Shown here in pieces: positions 21,525 through 29,937 of a stretch of DNA of 33,367 bases. The stretch lies in the NCBI GenBank assembly GCA_905235675.1, contig CAJONC010000017.1, positions 1 through 33,367 on the forward strand, written 5' to 3'. The notes under the pieces were generated by a model. The model was not told the DNA's origin. It made no database searches and saw only the letters and a program-made list of their open reading frames with translations. Each line of letters opens with the position of its first letter. Within the stretch, counting starts at the first letter, position 1. Made by a program: the position numbers and the translations under genes. This DNA is from an uncultured Bacteroidales bacterium. Lineage in GTDB: Bacteria; Bacteroidota; Bacteroidia; Bacteroidales; UBA932.

Positions 21525-23867
21525 TTATTCGAAATAATAATCTTCCTGTGACTGGAGCTCCGCCTGTCCTTCGGCGGTCGTCTCTATATCTCCGCCGGTG
21601 CAGTCGAGGTTCAGTGTCATTCCCGCCGGGGCGATGAACCTGTCGCTCTCGCTGAAAACCCCGTCGGCAAGGCATTTTTTCATCCATATCCCCCAGATGG
21701 GAAGGGCCATGTTGGAACCGCTTCCGAGGGCGAGGGAATTGAAGTGGACCTGCCTGTCTTCACCTCCTACCCATACGCCGCAGGTGATGGAGGGGGTGTA
21801 GCCTATGAACCAGCCGTCGGAGTTGTCGTTGGTGGTTCCCGTCTTGCCCGCAATCTCACCCTTCAGCCCGTAGCTTGCACGCAGGCGGGCGCCGGTTCCG
21901 TGGTTCACCACGCCTTCCATGAGGTTCACCATCAGGTAGGCGGTGTTCTCGCCTATGGCCTCGCGCTTGCGGTTGGTGAATTCGGAGAGGACGTTGCCCT
22001 GGCTGTCCTCGATGCGGGTGACGTACATGGGAGAGATGTAGACGCCTCTCGAAGGGAAGGAGTTGTACGCGGCGACCATTTCCTTGATGGAGATGTCGGC
22101 GGCTCCCACGCAAAGGGCGTATACTTCGTCGAGATGGCTGTGTATGCCCATCTTCCGCATCATATCTGCCATGGCCTGGGGCCCGAACTGCTTCATGAGG
22201 TAGGCGGAGATGTTGTTGGAGGAATGGGTGAGGCCCCATTTCAGCGTGACTGTCTTGCCTATCCATTCATCCTTGTCGGTGGATCGCGGAGTCCATTCGC
22301 TGCCGTCGCCAGCTATGAAAGACTGCGACACGTTGATGACCTTGTCGCAGGGGGACATCCCTTCCTGCATGGCAAGGGTATAGAGGAAGGGCTTGATGGT
22401 GGAACCCACCTGACGCTTGCCCTGGCTCACGTTGTCATACTTGAAATAACGGTAGTTCGGCCCTCCCACATAGGCCTTGATATGGCCGGTGACAGGCTCT
22501 ATGGCAACCATTCCGCAGCGGAGTATGCCCTTGTAGTAAAGGATGGAGTCGTTGGGCGTCATAACCGTGTCCGCATAACCCTTGGGACCCCAGGAGAACA
22601 CCCTCATCTTCACCGGTTTGTCGAACTGCGCGAGTATCTCCTCTTCGCTCAGGCCGGCCTTCTTCTGCATGCGGTAGCGGTCGCTCCAGCGGCGGGCGTT
22701 CGCCATCAGGCGGTCGCGCGTGGCCTTGTCGACGTCGGAAGCGAAGGGCGCGTTCTTTTTCCACTTCAGCTCCCTGTTGAACGCGGGCTGCAGGTTCTTC
22801 CCGAGATGCTCGGCCACTGCCTGCTCGGCGTTGAGCTGCATACGGTAGTTGATGGTGGTATAGATGCGGAGGCCGTCCTTGTCGAGGTTGTATTTTCCTC
22901 CGCCCGGTTTCTTGTTCTTGTTGAGCCAGCCGTAGAGATCGTCGTCGCGCCAGCGGAGCGAATCGGCGGTGTAGTCCTCGGCGAACTGGTAGTCGCTGCG
23001 CTTGGGCTTGGTGGCGTTCATGTCGCGGCGGAGCATGTCGCGGAAGTAGGGAGCCAGGCCGGCGTTGTGGTCGCGCACCTGATAGTTGAGCGTTATGGGA
23101 AGCTGTTTGACCGAATCGGCCACGGCTTTGGTTATAAAGTCGTTCTTTGCCATGCGGTCAATCACGAAGTTCCTGCGGCTGAGGGCGCGTTCGGGATTCA
23201 GGGCGGGATTGTACCTCGTGGGCTTGTTCACCATTCCGATAAGCGTAGCGGCCTCTTCGATGGTTACTTCGGAAGGAAGCTTGTCGAAGAAGGTTTCGGA
23301 GGCGGCGCGTATGCCGTAGGCGCTGCTGCCGAAGAACACCGAGTTGAGGTACATGTCCAGAATCTCATCCTTGGTGTAGTTGCGTTCGAGCTTGACGGCG
23401 GTAATCCATTCCTTCAGTTTTATCCATACCATTCCCAGTTTTCCGGCGTTCTCCTTGCGGGGATAGAGCGTCTTCGCGAGCTGCTGGGTGATGGTGGATC
23501 CTCCTCCCTGGCTGCTGTCGCGCATCAGGATGGTCTTGACACCTACTCGTGCAAGGCCTTTGGTGTCGATGCCGGAGTGCTTGCGGAAGCGGGCGTCCTC
23601 CGTTGCGATGGCAGCACTCACAAGGTGGGGGGACAGTTCTTCGTAGCTGACGAAGGTGCGGTTCTCGATGTGGAAGGTGGTGAGCACCTCGCCTCCGTCG
23701 GCGATTACCTGGGTGGCGAGCTTGCTGTCGGGGTGTTCCAGTTCCTCGAAGGAGGGGATTTTGGCGAAGGCCCAGACTATAAGCAGGAGGATGGCGATAA
23801 GCGCAAACGGCGCAGTCACCAGTATCCAGAACCACTTGGTAATTTTTTTCTTGCTCGTATCTTTCAT
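21525..23867 (-). CDS. Class A penicillin-binding protein (PBP1A type)
   Basis: The 780-residue bifunctional enzyme has a single N-terminal membrane helix (about 12-33). A GT51 transglycosylase domain follows, with catalytic E90 in ATEDARF and the GGSTITQQLAK motif (122-132). The transpeptidase domain contains the three penicillin-binding motifs: STIK (S489, K492), SSNN (549-552) and KTGT (675-678). It polymerises lipid II and cross-links glycan strands on the periplasmic side. Length and motif order match PBP1A/MrcA of Bacteroidota. It is the first gene of a two-gene unit with ddl. Confidence 0.95.
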   Translation of the reverse strand: MKDTSKKKITKWFWILVTAPFALIAILLLIVWAFAKIPSFEELEHPDSKLATQVIADGGEVLTTFHIENRTFVSYEELSPHLVSAAIATEDARFRKHSGIDTKGLARVGVKTILMRDSSQGGGSTITQQLAKTLYPRKENAGKLGMVWIKLKEWITAVKLERNYTKDEILDMYLNSVFFGSSAYGIRAASETFFDKLPSEVTIEEAATLIGMVNKPTRYNPALNPERALSRRNFVIDRMAKNDFITKAVADSVKQLPITLNYQVRDHNAGLAPYFRDMLRRDMNATKPKRSDYQFAEDYTADSLRWRDDDLYGWLNKNKKPGGGKYNLDKDGLRIYTTINYRMQLNAEQAVAEHLGKNLQPAFNRELKWKKNAPFASDVDKATRDRLMANARRWSDRYRMQKKAGLSEEEILAQFDKPVKMRVFSWGPKGYADTVMTPNDSILYYKGILRCGMVAIEPVTGHIKAYVGGPNYRYFKYDNVSQGKRQVGSTIKPFLYTLAMQEGMSPCDKVINVSQSFIAGDGSEWTPRSTDKDEWIGKTVTLKWGLTHSSNNISAYLMKQFGPQAMADMMRKMGIHSHLDEVYALCVGAADISIKEMVAAYNSFPSRGVYISPMYVTRIEDSQGNVLSEFTNRKREAIGENTAYLMVNLMEGVVNHGTGARLRASYGLKGEIAGKTGTTNDNSDGWFIGYTPSITCGVWVGGEDRQVHFNSLALGSGSNMALPIWGIWMKKCLADGVFSESDRFIAPAGMTLNLDCTGGDIETTAEGQAELQSQEDYYFE

Positions 23868-23890
23868 TTTTTTAATCTTCGATTAGTTTA

Positions 23891-23898
23891 CAAAAGTA
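23891..23898 (-). promoter_or_regulatory. -7 promoter element for PBP1A-ddl
   Basis: TACTTTTG on the minus strand fits TAnnTTTG, 23 nt before the PBP1A ATG. Confidence 0.55.
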
Positions 23899-23942
23899 CA
23901 TATTTTTCGGGAACAAATTTTGAAAATTAGCGAGTTTGTGCT

Positions 23943-23950
23943 TTACTTTG
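23943..23950 (+). promoter_or_regulatory. Probable -7 promoter element for topA
   Basis: TTACTTTG deviates by one base from TAnnTTTG but stands in the expected place, 28 nt before the topA ATG. Confidence 0.4.
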
Positions 23951-23978
23951 CAGTGCGAACACGAAAAATGCAGACGCA

Positions 23979-26303
23979 ATGAAGGGTAATCTTATAATAG
24001 TGGAATCGCCTACCAAGGCCAGGGAAATCACCGAATTCCTGAAAGGGGAAAAGGAATCATATAAAGTGGTGTCCAGCAAGGGGCACATCCGCGACCTGAA
24101 CGAGCGCAGGCTCGGAGTGGACGTGGCCGGTGGATTCGTGCCCAAGTACGAAATCCCCGCCGAGAAGAAAAAACTCGTGGAAGAACTCCGCTCGCAGGCT
24201 TCCTCGGCCGAGATGGTGTATCTCGCTTCCGATCCCGACCGCGAAGGGGAGGCCATTGCCTGGCATCTTGCCGTAACCCTCGGCCTCGACCCCGCCAGGA
24301 CAAAGCGTATCACCTATCAGGAAATTACCAAAAAGGCCATTCTCGAAGCATTGCAGAATCCCCGCGAAATCGACATGAACCTGGTGGACGCCCAGCAGGC
24401 CCGCCGCGTGCTCGACCGTCTCGTGGGATTCGAACTTTCTCCCATACTCTGGAAGAAGATAAGCCGCGGCCTGTCGGCCGGAAGGGTGCAGAGCGTGGCG
24501 CTCCGTCTTGTGGTGGACAGGGAAAGGGAAATCCTCGCTTTCACGCCCGAGGCATACTACAAGATTGATGGTAAATTCATGGGAGAAGGGGGCAAGGCGC
24601 TCAACGGCACCCTCGACACCCGTTTCAACAGTCCTGAAAAGGCGGAAGAGTTCCTCCGCGACAGCATAGGCGCCGCATATCGCGTCCTCTCCGTGGACAG
24701 GACGGAAGGAGTACGTTATCCCGCGCCCCCCTTCACCACCTCCACCCTGCAGCAGGAAGCGTCGCGCAAGCTGCACTTCAGCGTCAGCCAGACCATGCGC
24801 GTCGCCCAGACTCTTTACGAAAAGGGACTCATCACCTATATGCGTACCGACTCCACCAATCTCTCGCAGCTGGCCCTCGGCACCGCAAAGGCTTTCATCA
24901 CCGACAACTTCGGACCCGAATACTCACATCCGCGCAACTATACCACCCGCAGCAAATCCGCCCAGGAGGCGCATGAGGCCATCAGGCCCACCTTTATCGC
25001 CACCACCGCCGTCAACGGCACCCCCCAGGAAAAGGCCCTCTACGACCTCATCTGGAAACGCACGGTGGCATCCCAGATGACCGAGGCGAAGCTGCTGAAC
25101 ACCTCCATAGCGGTGGAATCCGACAGGCGCCCCGAAAAATTCATCGCGAACGGTTCCGAAATCATCTTCGACGGCTTCCTCAAAGTTTACATGGAAGGCA
25201 GCGACGACGATACCCCCTCCGAGGACCTCTCGATACTCCCCAACATCGCCGCAGGTGACGTTTTCAGCGCCGAGGCCATCACGGCCGACTGCAAATTCAC
25301 CCGCGCCCCCCAGCGTTACACCGAAGCCTCTCTCGTCAAGAAGCTCGACGAACTCGGAATCGGGCGCCCGTCCACTTACACCCCTACCATCACAACCCTT
25401 ACCAAGACCAGGGGCTACATAGTCACAGGCAACAAGGAAGGCAGGCCGGTCGAGGTGAAAAACTTCAGGCTGAAAGGTTCGGAGCTGAGTTCGACGGTAA
25501 AGAAAGAGGTGGTGGGCGAAGACAGGGGCAAGTTCCTTCCCCAGGACGTGGGCATACTCGTAACCGACTATCTGGTAGAGAATTTCCCCGACATAATGGA
25601 CTACAATTACACCGCAACGGTCGAGGACAGCCTCGACAGGATAGCGGGGGGTGAAGAGAACTGGAAAGAGTATCTTTCCGAGATTTATCCTCCTTTCCAT
25701 CAGACGGTTGAGGAAAAGATGCACGACGGGCAGTACCAGCATTCCGAAAGGGTGATAGGAGTCGACCCCGCCGACGGGATGCAGATAGTCGCGAAGTTCG
25801 GGCAGTATGGCCCCTATGTGCAGAAGGGAGAAGGTGAAAACCGCCGCTACGCGAGCCTGGAGAAGGGCCAGCTGATAGAAAGCATCACCCTCGGCGAAGC
25901 GATAAACCTGCTGGCATTCCCCCGTGTTGCCGGAAGCTTTGAAGGCAATGACATTATAGTTACCAAGGGCAAGTTCGGCCCGTACATCAAGTGCGGAAGC
26001 CTGAATGTGACCGTTCCGAAGAAGGCTGATCCCTACACCATTTCGGAGGAGGAGTGCATCGGCCTCATCATGGAGCAGAAGGAAGCGGTTTCGGTGAACA
26101 ATGTGCTCAGGGAATTCAAAGGCGCGGACATCAGCGTGATATCCGGCCGCTACGGCCCGTATATCAAGAGCGCCGGCAGCAATTACAAGATTCCCAAGGA
26201 CAGGGACGCGGCAGCCCTTACGCTGGAGGAGTGCAGGGAGATAATCGCGACCGCGGCATCCGCCCCCGCGAAGAAGCCCTACCGCAAATTCAAGAAAAAA
26301 TAA
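23979..26303 (+). CDS. topA: DNA topoisomerase I
   Basis: The 774-residue type IA topoisomerase has the TOPRIM domain (IVESPTKA with E9; DPDREGE at 85-91 for Mg binding) and the active-site motif GLITYMRTDS with catalytic Y287. The C-terminal domain holds repeated FGxYGPYxK/V units (around FGQYGPYVQ, KFGPYIKCG and GRYGPYIKS) and a Lys-rich tail, without the Cys4 zinc fingers of E. coli TopA. That zinc-less form is common in Bacteroidota. It relaxes negative supercoils. The Lrp-type regulator starts 3 nt downstream, so both are in one transcript. Confidence 0.96.
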   Translation: MKGNLIIVESPTKAREITEFLKGEKESYKVVSSKGHIRDLNERRLGVDVAGGFVPKYEIPAEKKKLVEELRSQASSAEMVYLASDPDREGEAIAWHLAVTLGLDPARTKRITYQEITKKAILEALQNPREIDMNLVDAQQARRVLDRLVGFELSPILWKKISRGLSAGRVQSVALRLVVDREREILAFTPEAYYKIDGKFMGEGGKALNGTLDTRFNSPEKAEEFLRDSIGAAYRVLSVDRTEGVRYPAPPFTTSTLQQEASRKLHFSVSQTMRVAQTLYEKGLITYMRTDSTNLSQLALGTAKAFITDNFGPEYSHPRNYTTRSKSAQEAHEAIRPTFIATTAVNGTPQEKALYDLIWKRTVASQMTEAKLLNTSIAVESDRRPEKFIANGSEIIFDGFLKVYMEGSDDDTPSEDLSILPNIAAGDVFSAEAITADCKFTRAPQRYTEASLVKKLDELGIGRPSTYTPTITTLTKTRGYIVTGNKEGRPVEVKNFRLKGSELSSTVKKEVVGEDRGKFLPQDVGILVTDYLVENFPDIMDYNYTATVEDSLDRIAGGEENWKEYLSEIYPPFHQTVEEKMHDGQYQHSERVIGVDPADGMQIVAKFGQYGPYVQKGEGENRRYASLEKGQLIESITLGEAINLLAFPRVAGSFEGNDIIVTKGKFGPYIKCGSLNVTVPKKADPYTISEEECIGLIMEQKEAVSVNNVLREFKGADISVISGRYGPYIKSAGSNYKIPKDRDAAALTLEECREIIATAASAPAKKPYRKFKKK

Positions 26304-26306
26304 GAT

Positions 26307-26819
26307 ATGGGAGCTTATCAAATCGACGACATCGACCGCAGGATACTGTCATTTCTGGTGAAGGATGCCAGGATGCCTTTCCTGGAGATAGCCCGCGAGT
26401 GCGGGGTGTCCGGCGCGGCAATACACCAGAGGGTGCACAAGCTTGAGAATGCCGGAGTGATTACGGGATCGCGCCTGCTCGTGAAGCCGAGTTCCCTCGG
26501 GCTGAACGTGTGCGCCTTCGTGAGCATTTCCATTACCGAGGCCAGCAAGTACCAGGAGGTGACTGAAGCTATCAAGAAGATTCCGGAAATCGTTGAGTGT
26601 CACTTTGTTACCGGCAGCTCGTCGATGCTCGTGAAGCTTTACTGCATCGACAACGACCACCTGATGAGCGTGTTGCTGAACACGATTCAGAATATCCCCT
26701 ACGTGCAGTCCACCGATACGATGATTTCGCTCGACCAGGCTTTCGAGCGTCAGGTATGGGTTAAGGATTTCAAGAGCACCAGTTTCCGTTCAGCCTCTGC
26801 GAAGCCTGTCAAGAAGTAA
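26307..26819 (+). CDS. Lrp/AsnC family transcriptional regulator
   Basis: The 170-residue protein has an AsnC-type winged helix-turn-helix at the N-terminus (DDIDRRILSFLVKDAR, then EIARECGVSGAAIHQRVHKLENAGVI) and a RAM/Lrp dimerisation domain (about 70-150) that binds amino acids in the family. It ends in a basic tail. The target genes and effector are unknown. It is coupled to topA by a 3-nt gap, and its last 30 bases overlap the 3' end of the convergent ispD. Confidence 0.92.
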   Translation: MGAYQIDDIDRRILSFLVKDARMPFLEIARECGVSGAAIHQRVHKLENAGVITGSRLLVKPSSLGLNVCAFVSISITEASKYQEVTEAIKKIPEIVECHFVTGSSSMLVKLYCIDNDHLMSVLLNTIQNIPYVQSTDTMISLDQAFERQVWVKDFKSTSFRSASAKPVKK

Positions 26820-27503
26820 ATAGGATTCCGCCGTCTCGAGGTCTTCGGGCGTGGTAATCTTCAGGTTTTTCCGTTCTCCTTCAATGAAAGAGAGCGGAAT
26901 TCCGTATCTGTCCGCCACCGAAGCGTCGTCGGTAAAAGAAAGGTCGAAGGGCTGGCGGTAGGCGGCCTTGAGTTCTTCGGAAAGGAACATCTGGGGTGTC
27001 TGCGCCCCGAAGATGCGGCTCCTGTCCGGGTCGGGTTCCGCGGAGCGCACGAGGGTGCCGTCCGGCCTGCGCTCCAGGCTCTTGAGGGTGTCGGTTACGG
27101 GGACGACGGGTATCAGGGCCCTGCATTCTTCCATCCGTGAGAACATTTCGCGTATGAGGGCCTTGCCGACGAGGGGCCTCACTCCGTCATGGACGGCGAC
27201 TATGGCTCCGTCCGGCACCCTGGACAGCGCGTTCTTTACGCTGTGGAAACGGGTGAATCCTCCCTTTACCATGGCTTGCGGAATGTCGAAGGAATATTCG
27301 CTGCAGAGATTCTTCCAGGTGGCGAAATGCGCTTCGGGAAGCACGCATACGACCTTGACGTCGGGGCAGGCGTCCACGAAAGCCGTGATGCTGCGCTGCA
27401 GGACGGGAATCCCGTCCAGCGTCAGGAACTGCTTGGGCGTGTCGGACCCCATTCTGGTTCCGCTTCCTCCGGCAGTGAAGATTACATACTTTTTTCTTTC
27501 CAT
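26790..27503 (-). CDS. ispD: 2-C-methyl-D-erythritol 4-phosphate cytidylyltransferase
   Basis: The 237-residue nucleotidyltransferase starts MERKKYVIFTAGGSGTRMGS, containing the CTP-binding GGSGTRMG loop with the family Arg. PKQFLTLDGIPV, VHDGVRPLV and the C-terminal DDASVADR and KITTPEDLE follow. It makes CDP-methylerythritol in the MEP pathway; IspE, the next enzyme, is encoded at 10283-11050. A TTG upstream extends the frame, but it lies in the -7 box (27519-27526), so ATG 27503 is the start. The 3' end overlaps the convergent lrp-type gene by 30 nt. Confidence 0.95.
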   Translation of the reverse strand: MERKKYVIFTAGGSGTRMGSDTPKQFLTLDGIPVLQRSITAFVDACPDVKVVCVLPEAHFATWKNLCSEYSFDIPQAMVKGGFTRFHSVKNALSRVPDGAIVAVHDGVRPLVGKALIREMFSRMEECRALIPVVPVTDTLKSLERRPDGTLVRSAEPDPDRSRIFGAQTPQMFLSEELKAAYRQPFDLSFTDDASVADRYGIPLSFIEGERKNLKITTPEDLETAESYLLLDRLRRG

Positions 27504-27518
27504 AATGCAGACCGTAGG

Positions 27519-27526
27519 CAAAATTA
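27519..27526 (-). promoter_or_regulatory. -7 promoter element for ispD
   Basis: TAATTTTG on the minus strand, 15 nt before the ATG at 27503. It excludes the upstream TTG start. Confidence 0.55.
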
Positions 27527-27538
27527 AGTAAAATTTGT

Positions 27539-27546
27539 TATATTTG
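27539..27546 (+). promoter_or_regulatory. -7 promoter element for the mreB operon
   Basis: TATATTTG fits TAnnTTTG, 25 nt before the mreB ATG. It diverges from the ispD promoter. Confidence 0.6.
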
Positions 27547-27571
27547 TTTGGTTATTATTTTTTGAAACATA

Positions 27572-28594
27572 ATGGGATTTTCTTTTTTGAACCAGGAACT
27601 GGCAATCGACCTCGGAACCGCCAACACCGTCATCTACCAGAATGACGAGATAGTGCTGGACGAGCCGAGCATCGTCGCCATCGACAATAATACGAACAAG
27701 TGCATAGCTATAGGCCAGAAGGCCAAACTGATGCAGGAGCGCACCAACCCCGGCATCAGGACCATCAGGCCTCTGCGCGACGGCGTGATCGCCGACTTCA
27801 ACGCCGCCGAAATGATGATTCGCGGCTTCATCAAGCAAGTGAACAGCAAGCGTCACAGCCTCTTCACTCCAAACCTGAAGGTCGTGGTAGGCATTCCTTC
27901 CGGATCCACAGAAGTTGAAATACGCGCCGTGCGCGACTCTTCCGAACATGCCGGAGGGCGCGACGTGTTTCTTATCCATGAACCTATGGCATCCGCACTC
28001 GGAATCGGCCTGGACGTGCTTGAACCCAAGGGCAGCATGGTCGTGGACATAGGCGGGGGCACCACCGAAATCGCCGTCATCTCCCTCGGGGGCCTGGTGA
28101 TTCAGGACAGCATCCGCACCGCGGGCGATGTGTTCACTTCCGACATCCAGTACTATCTGCGTCAGCAGCACAACATCAAGGTGGGAGAGATTACCGCCGA
28201 AAAGATAAAGATAGCCGTAGGCGCCGTCATCCCCAATCTGGACGAAGCTCCGGAGCCTTTCATCGTGCGGGGCCCCAACATCATGACCGCCCATCCGGTC
28301 GAGGCCACCATCACCCACGACGAGATTGCCCACTGCCTCGACAAGTCGATAGCCAAGATAGAAACCTCCATACTCCACGTGCTCGAACTGACTCCTCCCG
28401 AGCTCTACTCCGACATCGTGGACAACGGTATCTATCTTTCCGGCGGCGGGGCGCTCCTGAGAGGGCTCGACAAGCGCCTCTCCGACAAGGTCAACATCCC
28501 CTTCCACGTTGCGGAAGACCCGCTGCATGCAGTGGGACGCGGAACCTGCCTTGCCCTGAAGAATACGGAAGGATATCCTTTCCTCATGAGATAA
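27572..28594 (+). CDS. mreB: Rod shape-determining actin-like protein MreB
   Basis: The 340-residue actin-fold ATPase has ELAIDLGTANTVIY (phosphate 1), MVVDIGGGTTEIAVISLGG (phosphate 2) and a C-terminal IYLSGGGALLRGLD adenosine motif, all typical of MreB. The N-terminus is a short hydrophobic stretch (GFSFLNQ) that could bind membrane. It forms filaments that guide the elongation complex. It is the first gene of mreB-mreC-mreD-mrdA-rodA; mreC begins 6 nt downstream. Confidence 0.97.
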   Translation: MGFSFLNQELAIDLGTANTVIYQNDEIVLDEPSIVAIDNNTNKCIAIGQKAKLMQERTNPGIRTIRPLRDGVIADFNAAEMMIRGFIKQVNSKRHSLFTPNLKVVVGIPSGSTEVEIRAVRDSSEHAGGRDVFLIHEPMASALGIGLDVLEPKGSMVVDIGGGTTEIAVISLGGLVIQDSIRTAGDVFTSDIQYYLRQQHNIKVGEITAEKIKIAVGAVIPNLDEAPEPFIVRGPNIMTAHPVEATITHDEIAHCLDKSIAKIETSILHVLELTPPELYSDIVDNGIYLSGGGALLRGLDKRLSDKVNIPFHVAEDPLHAVGRGTCLALKNTEGYPFLMR

Positions 28595-28600
28595 ACCCCC

Positions 28601-29422
28601 ATGGCCGACAGCAGGAAAAGGAAAAGCGTTGTAGCAGCTGCGGCAGTCTTCGTCATATTGGAGATTGCCGCAATCTTTATGCTCAGCGGCAGCCGCAGCC
28701 TGCAGGACATCTGGATAAACAAGGCATCGCACCGCACTCTCGCCACCCTATGGCGAAGCGGCGAAAGCGTGCGCAACTACTTCTCCCTGGACAAACAGAA
28801 CAAGTCTCTCACCACCGACAATCTCATCCTTTCCGCCCGCATCAGGGAACTCGGAGCGGAGGCCGGTACCCCCGGAAAAGAGTTGGCGGATACCGTTTTC
28901 GGGCATTTCCGCTATATTCCCGCCACTATAGTCAAGATGAGCCGCAACACCCAGCACAATTATATCATCCTCGACAAAGGCTCCGCCGACGGGATACGCC
29001 CTCAGTCCGGAATCATAACTTCCAACGGCGTGGTGGGCGTGGTGCATCTGGTGGATGAACATTATTCCTATGGCATCACCCTGATGAACCCCATGCTCAG
29101 CGTGAGCGCGCGTGTCGGGAAGGCAGGGCCGGTGGCTACGCTGGGATGGGACGGGCACAGTTCGAACGGGGCGGTGCTCAGGAACCTCCCCCTGCACCAC
29201 AGCATTGCCAAAGGCGACACGGTGTGGACGAGCGGATTCTCATCGGTGTTCCCCAACGATATCCCCATTGGGGTTGCCGACAGGGTGAGGATGGTGGACG
29301 GAAGCCTGAACGAGGCCGACGTGGAGTTGTTCCAGGATTTCGGAGCCCTCCGCTACGTGGTGATTATCGACAATCTCGACAGGGACGAGATAAGCGCCCT
29401 GGAAAAGGAGGCCGTGCAATGA
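28601..29422 (+). CDS. mreC: Rod shape-determining protein MreC
   Basis: The 273-residue protein has one N-terminal membrane helix (about 9-29), a coiled-coil stretch (about 55-85) and a periplasmic beta-barrel region. The latter includes the conserved NYIILDKGSADGI and GVVGVVHLVDEHYS segments. MreC links MreB inside to PBP2/RodA outside. Its TGA overlaps the mreD ATG (ATGA), as usual for the pair. Confidence 0.94.
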   Translation: MADSRKRKSVVAAAAVFVILEIAAIFMLSGSRSLQDIWINKASHRTLATLWRSGESVRNYFSLDKQNKSLTTDNLILSARIRELGAEAGTPGKELADTVFGHFRYIPATIVKMSRNTQHNYIILDKGSADGIRPQSGIITSNGVVGVVHLVDEHYSYGITLMNPMLSVSARVGKAGPVATLGWDGHSSNGAVLRNLPLHHSIAKGDTVWTSGFSSVFPNDIPIGVADRVRMVDGSLNEADVELFQDFGALRYVVIIDNLDRDEISALEKEAVQ

Positions 29423-29937
29423 CGAGGCGTTTCGTTTTTACCTACCTGGTGTTGTTCGCCATACAGATAGTGCTTGCCAACTACCTGAATTTCGGTCCGT
29501 ACTTCATATTGTGCTGGTTTCCGGCCATGATACTCTGCCTGCCGGTCACTTTCAGCACGGTCTCCGTGCTGCTGGTGGCCTTCGTTACAGGTTTCGTTGC
29601 CGATTTCCTCACGACGGGGACCATAGGCATCACGATAATCCCGCTGCTTGTGGTGGCATATTCCCGCAATACCGTGATTCGCATGGTCTTCGGAAGCGAA
29701 CTGCTGTCGCGGCGCGAAGACGTCTCCATCCATAAACAGGGTGCCGCGAAAGTGTCCCTCGCCCTGCTGATAGTCTCCCTTGTCTATTTCTCGATTTATG
29801 CAGTAATCGACGCTGCGGGAACTTATCCCGCCCTGCTGGTGCTTATCCGCATCGCGGTGTCTACGCTGGTGAGCGTACCGGTGTCGCTCTATGTGGTGGG
29901 AGTGCTGTCTCCCAGGGAGGCTGACAGATGGAGGTGA
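29419..29937 (+). CDS. mreD: Rod shape-determining protein MreD
   Basis: The 172-residue protein is almost entirely hydrophobic with about five membrane helices, beginning MTRRFVFTYLVLFAIQIV and including NYLNFGPYFILCWFP and a GFVADFL motif. Size, topology and position after mreC identify MreD. The larger open frame starting inside mreC is not the gene; ATG 29419 overlaps the mreC stop. Its 3' end overlaps mrdA by 10 nt. Confidence 0.88.
   Translation: MTRRFVFTYLVLFAIQIVLANYLNFGPYFILCWFPAMILCLPVTFSTVSVLLVAFVTGFVADFLTTGTIGITIIPLLVVAYSRNTVIRMVFGSELLSRREDVSIHKQGAAKVSLALLIVSLVYFSIYAVIDAAGTYPALLVLIRIAVSTLVSVPVSLYVVGVLSPREADRWR

Noticed and set aside
21744..23930. Long plus-strand open frame (728 codons) opposite the PBP1A gene
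   Set aside because: The minus strand encodes a complete PBP1A with all catalytic motifs; the antisense translation is low-complexity and family-less, an effect of GC-rich codon bias.
24924..26321. 465-codon minus-strand frame across topA
   Set aside because: Antisense of a well-conserved gene with no independent promoter or motif.
27524..28732. 402-codon minus-strand frame opposite mreB
   Set aside because: Antisense of mreB; no motif, no initiation signal.
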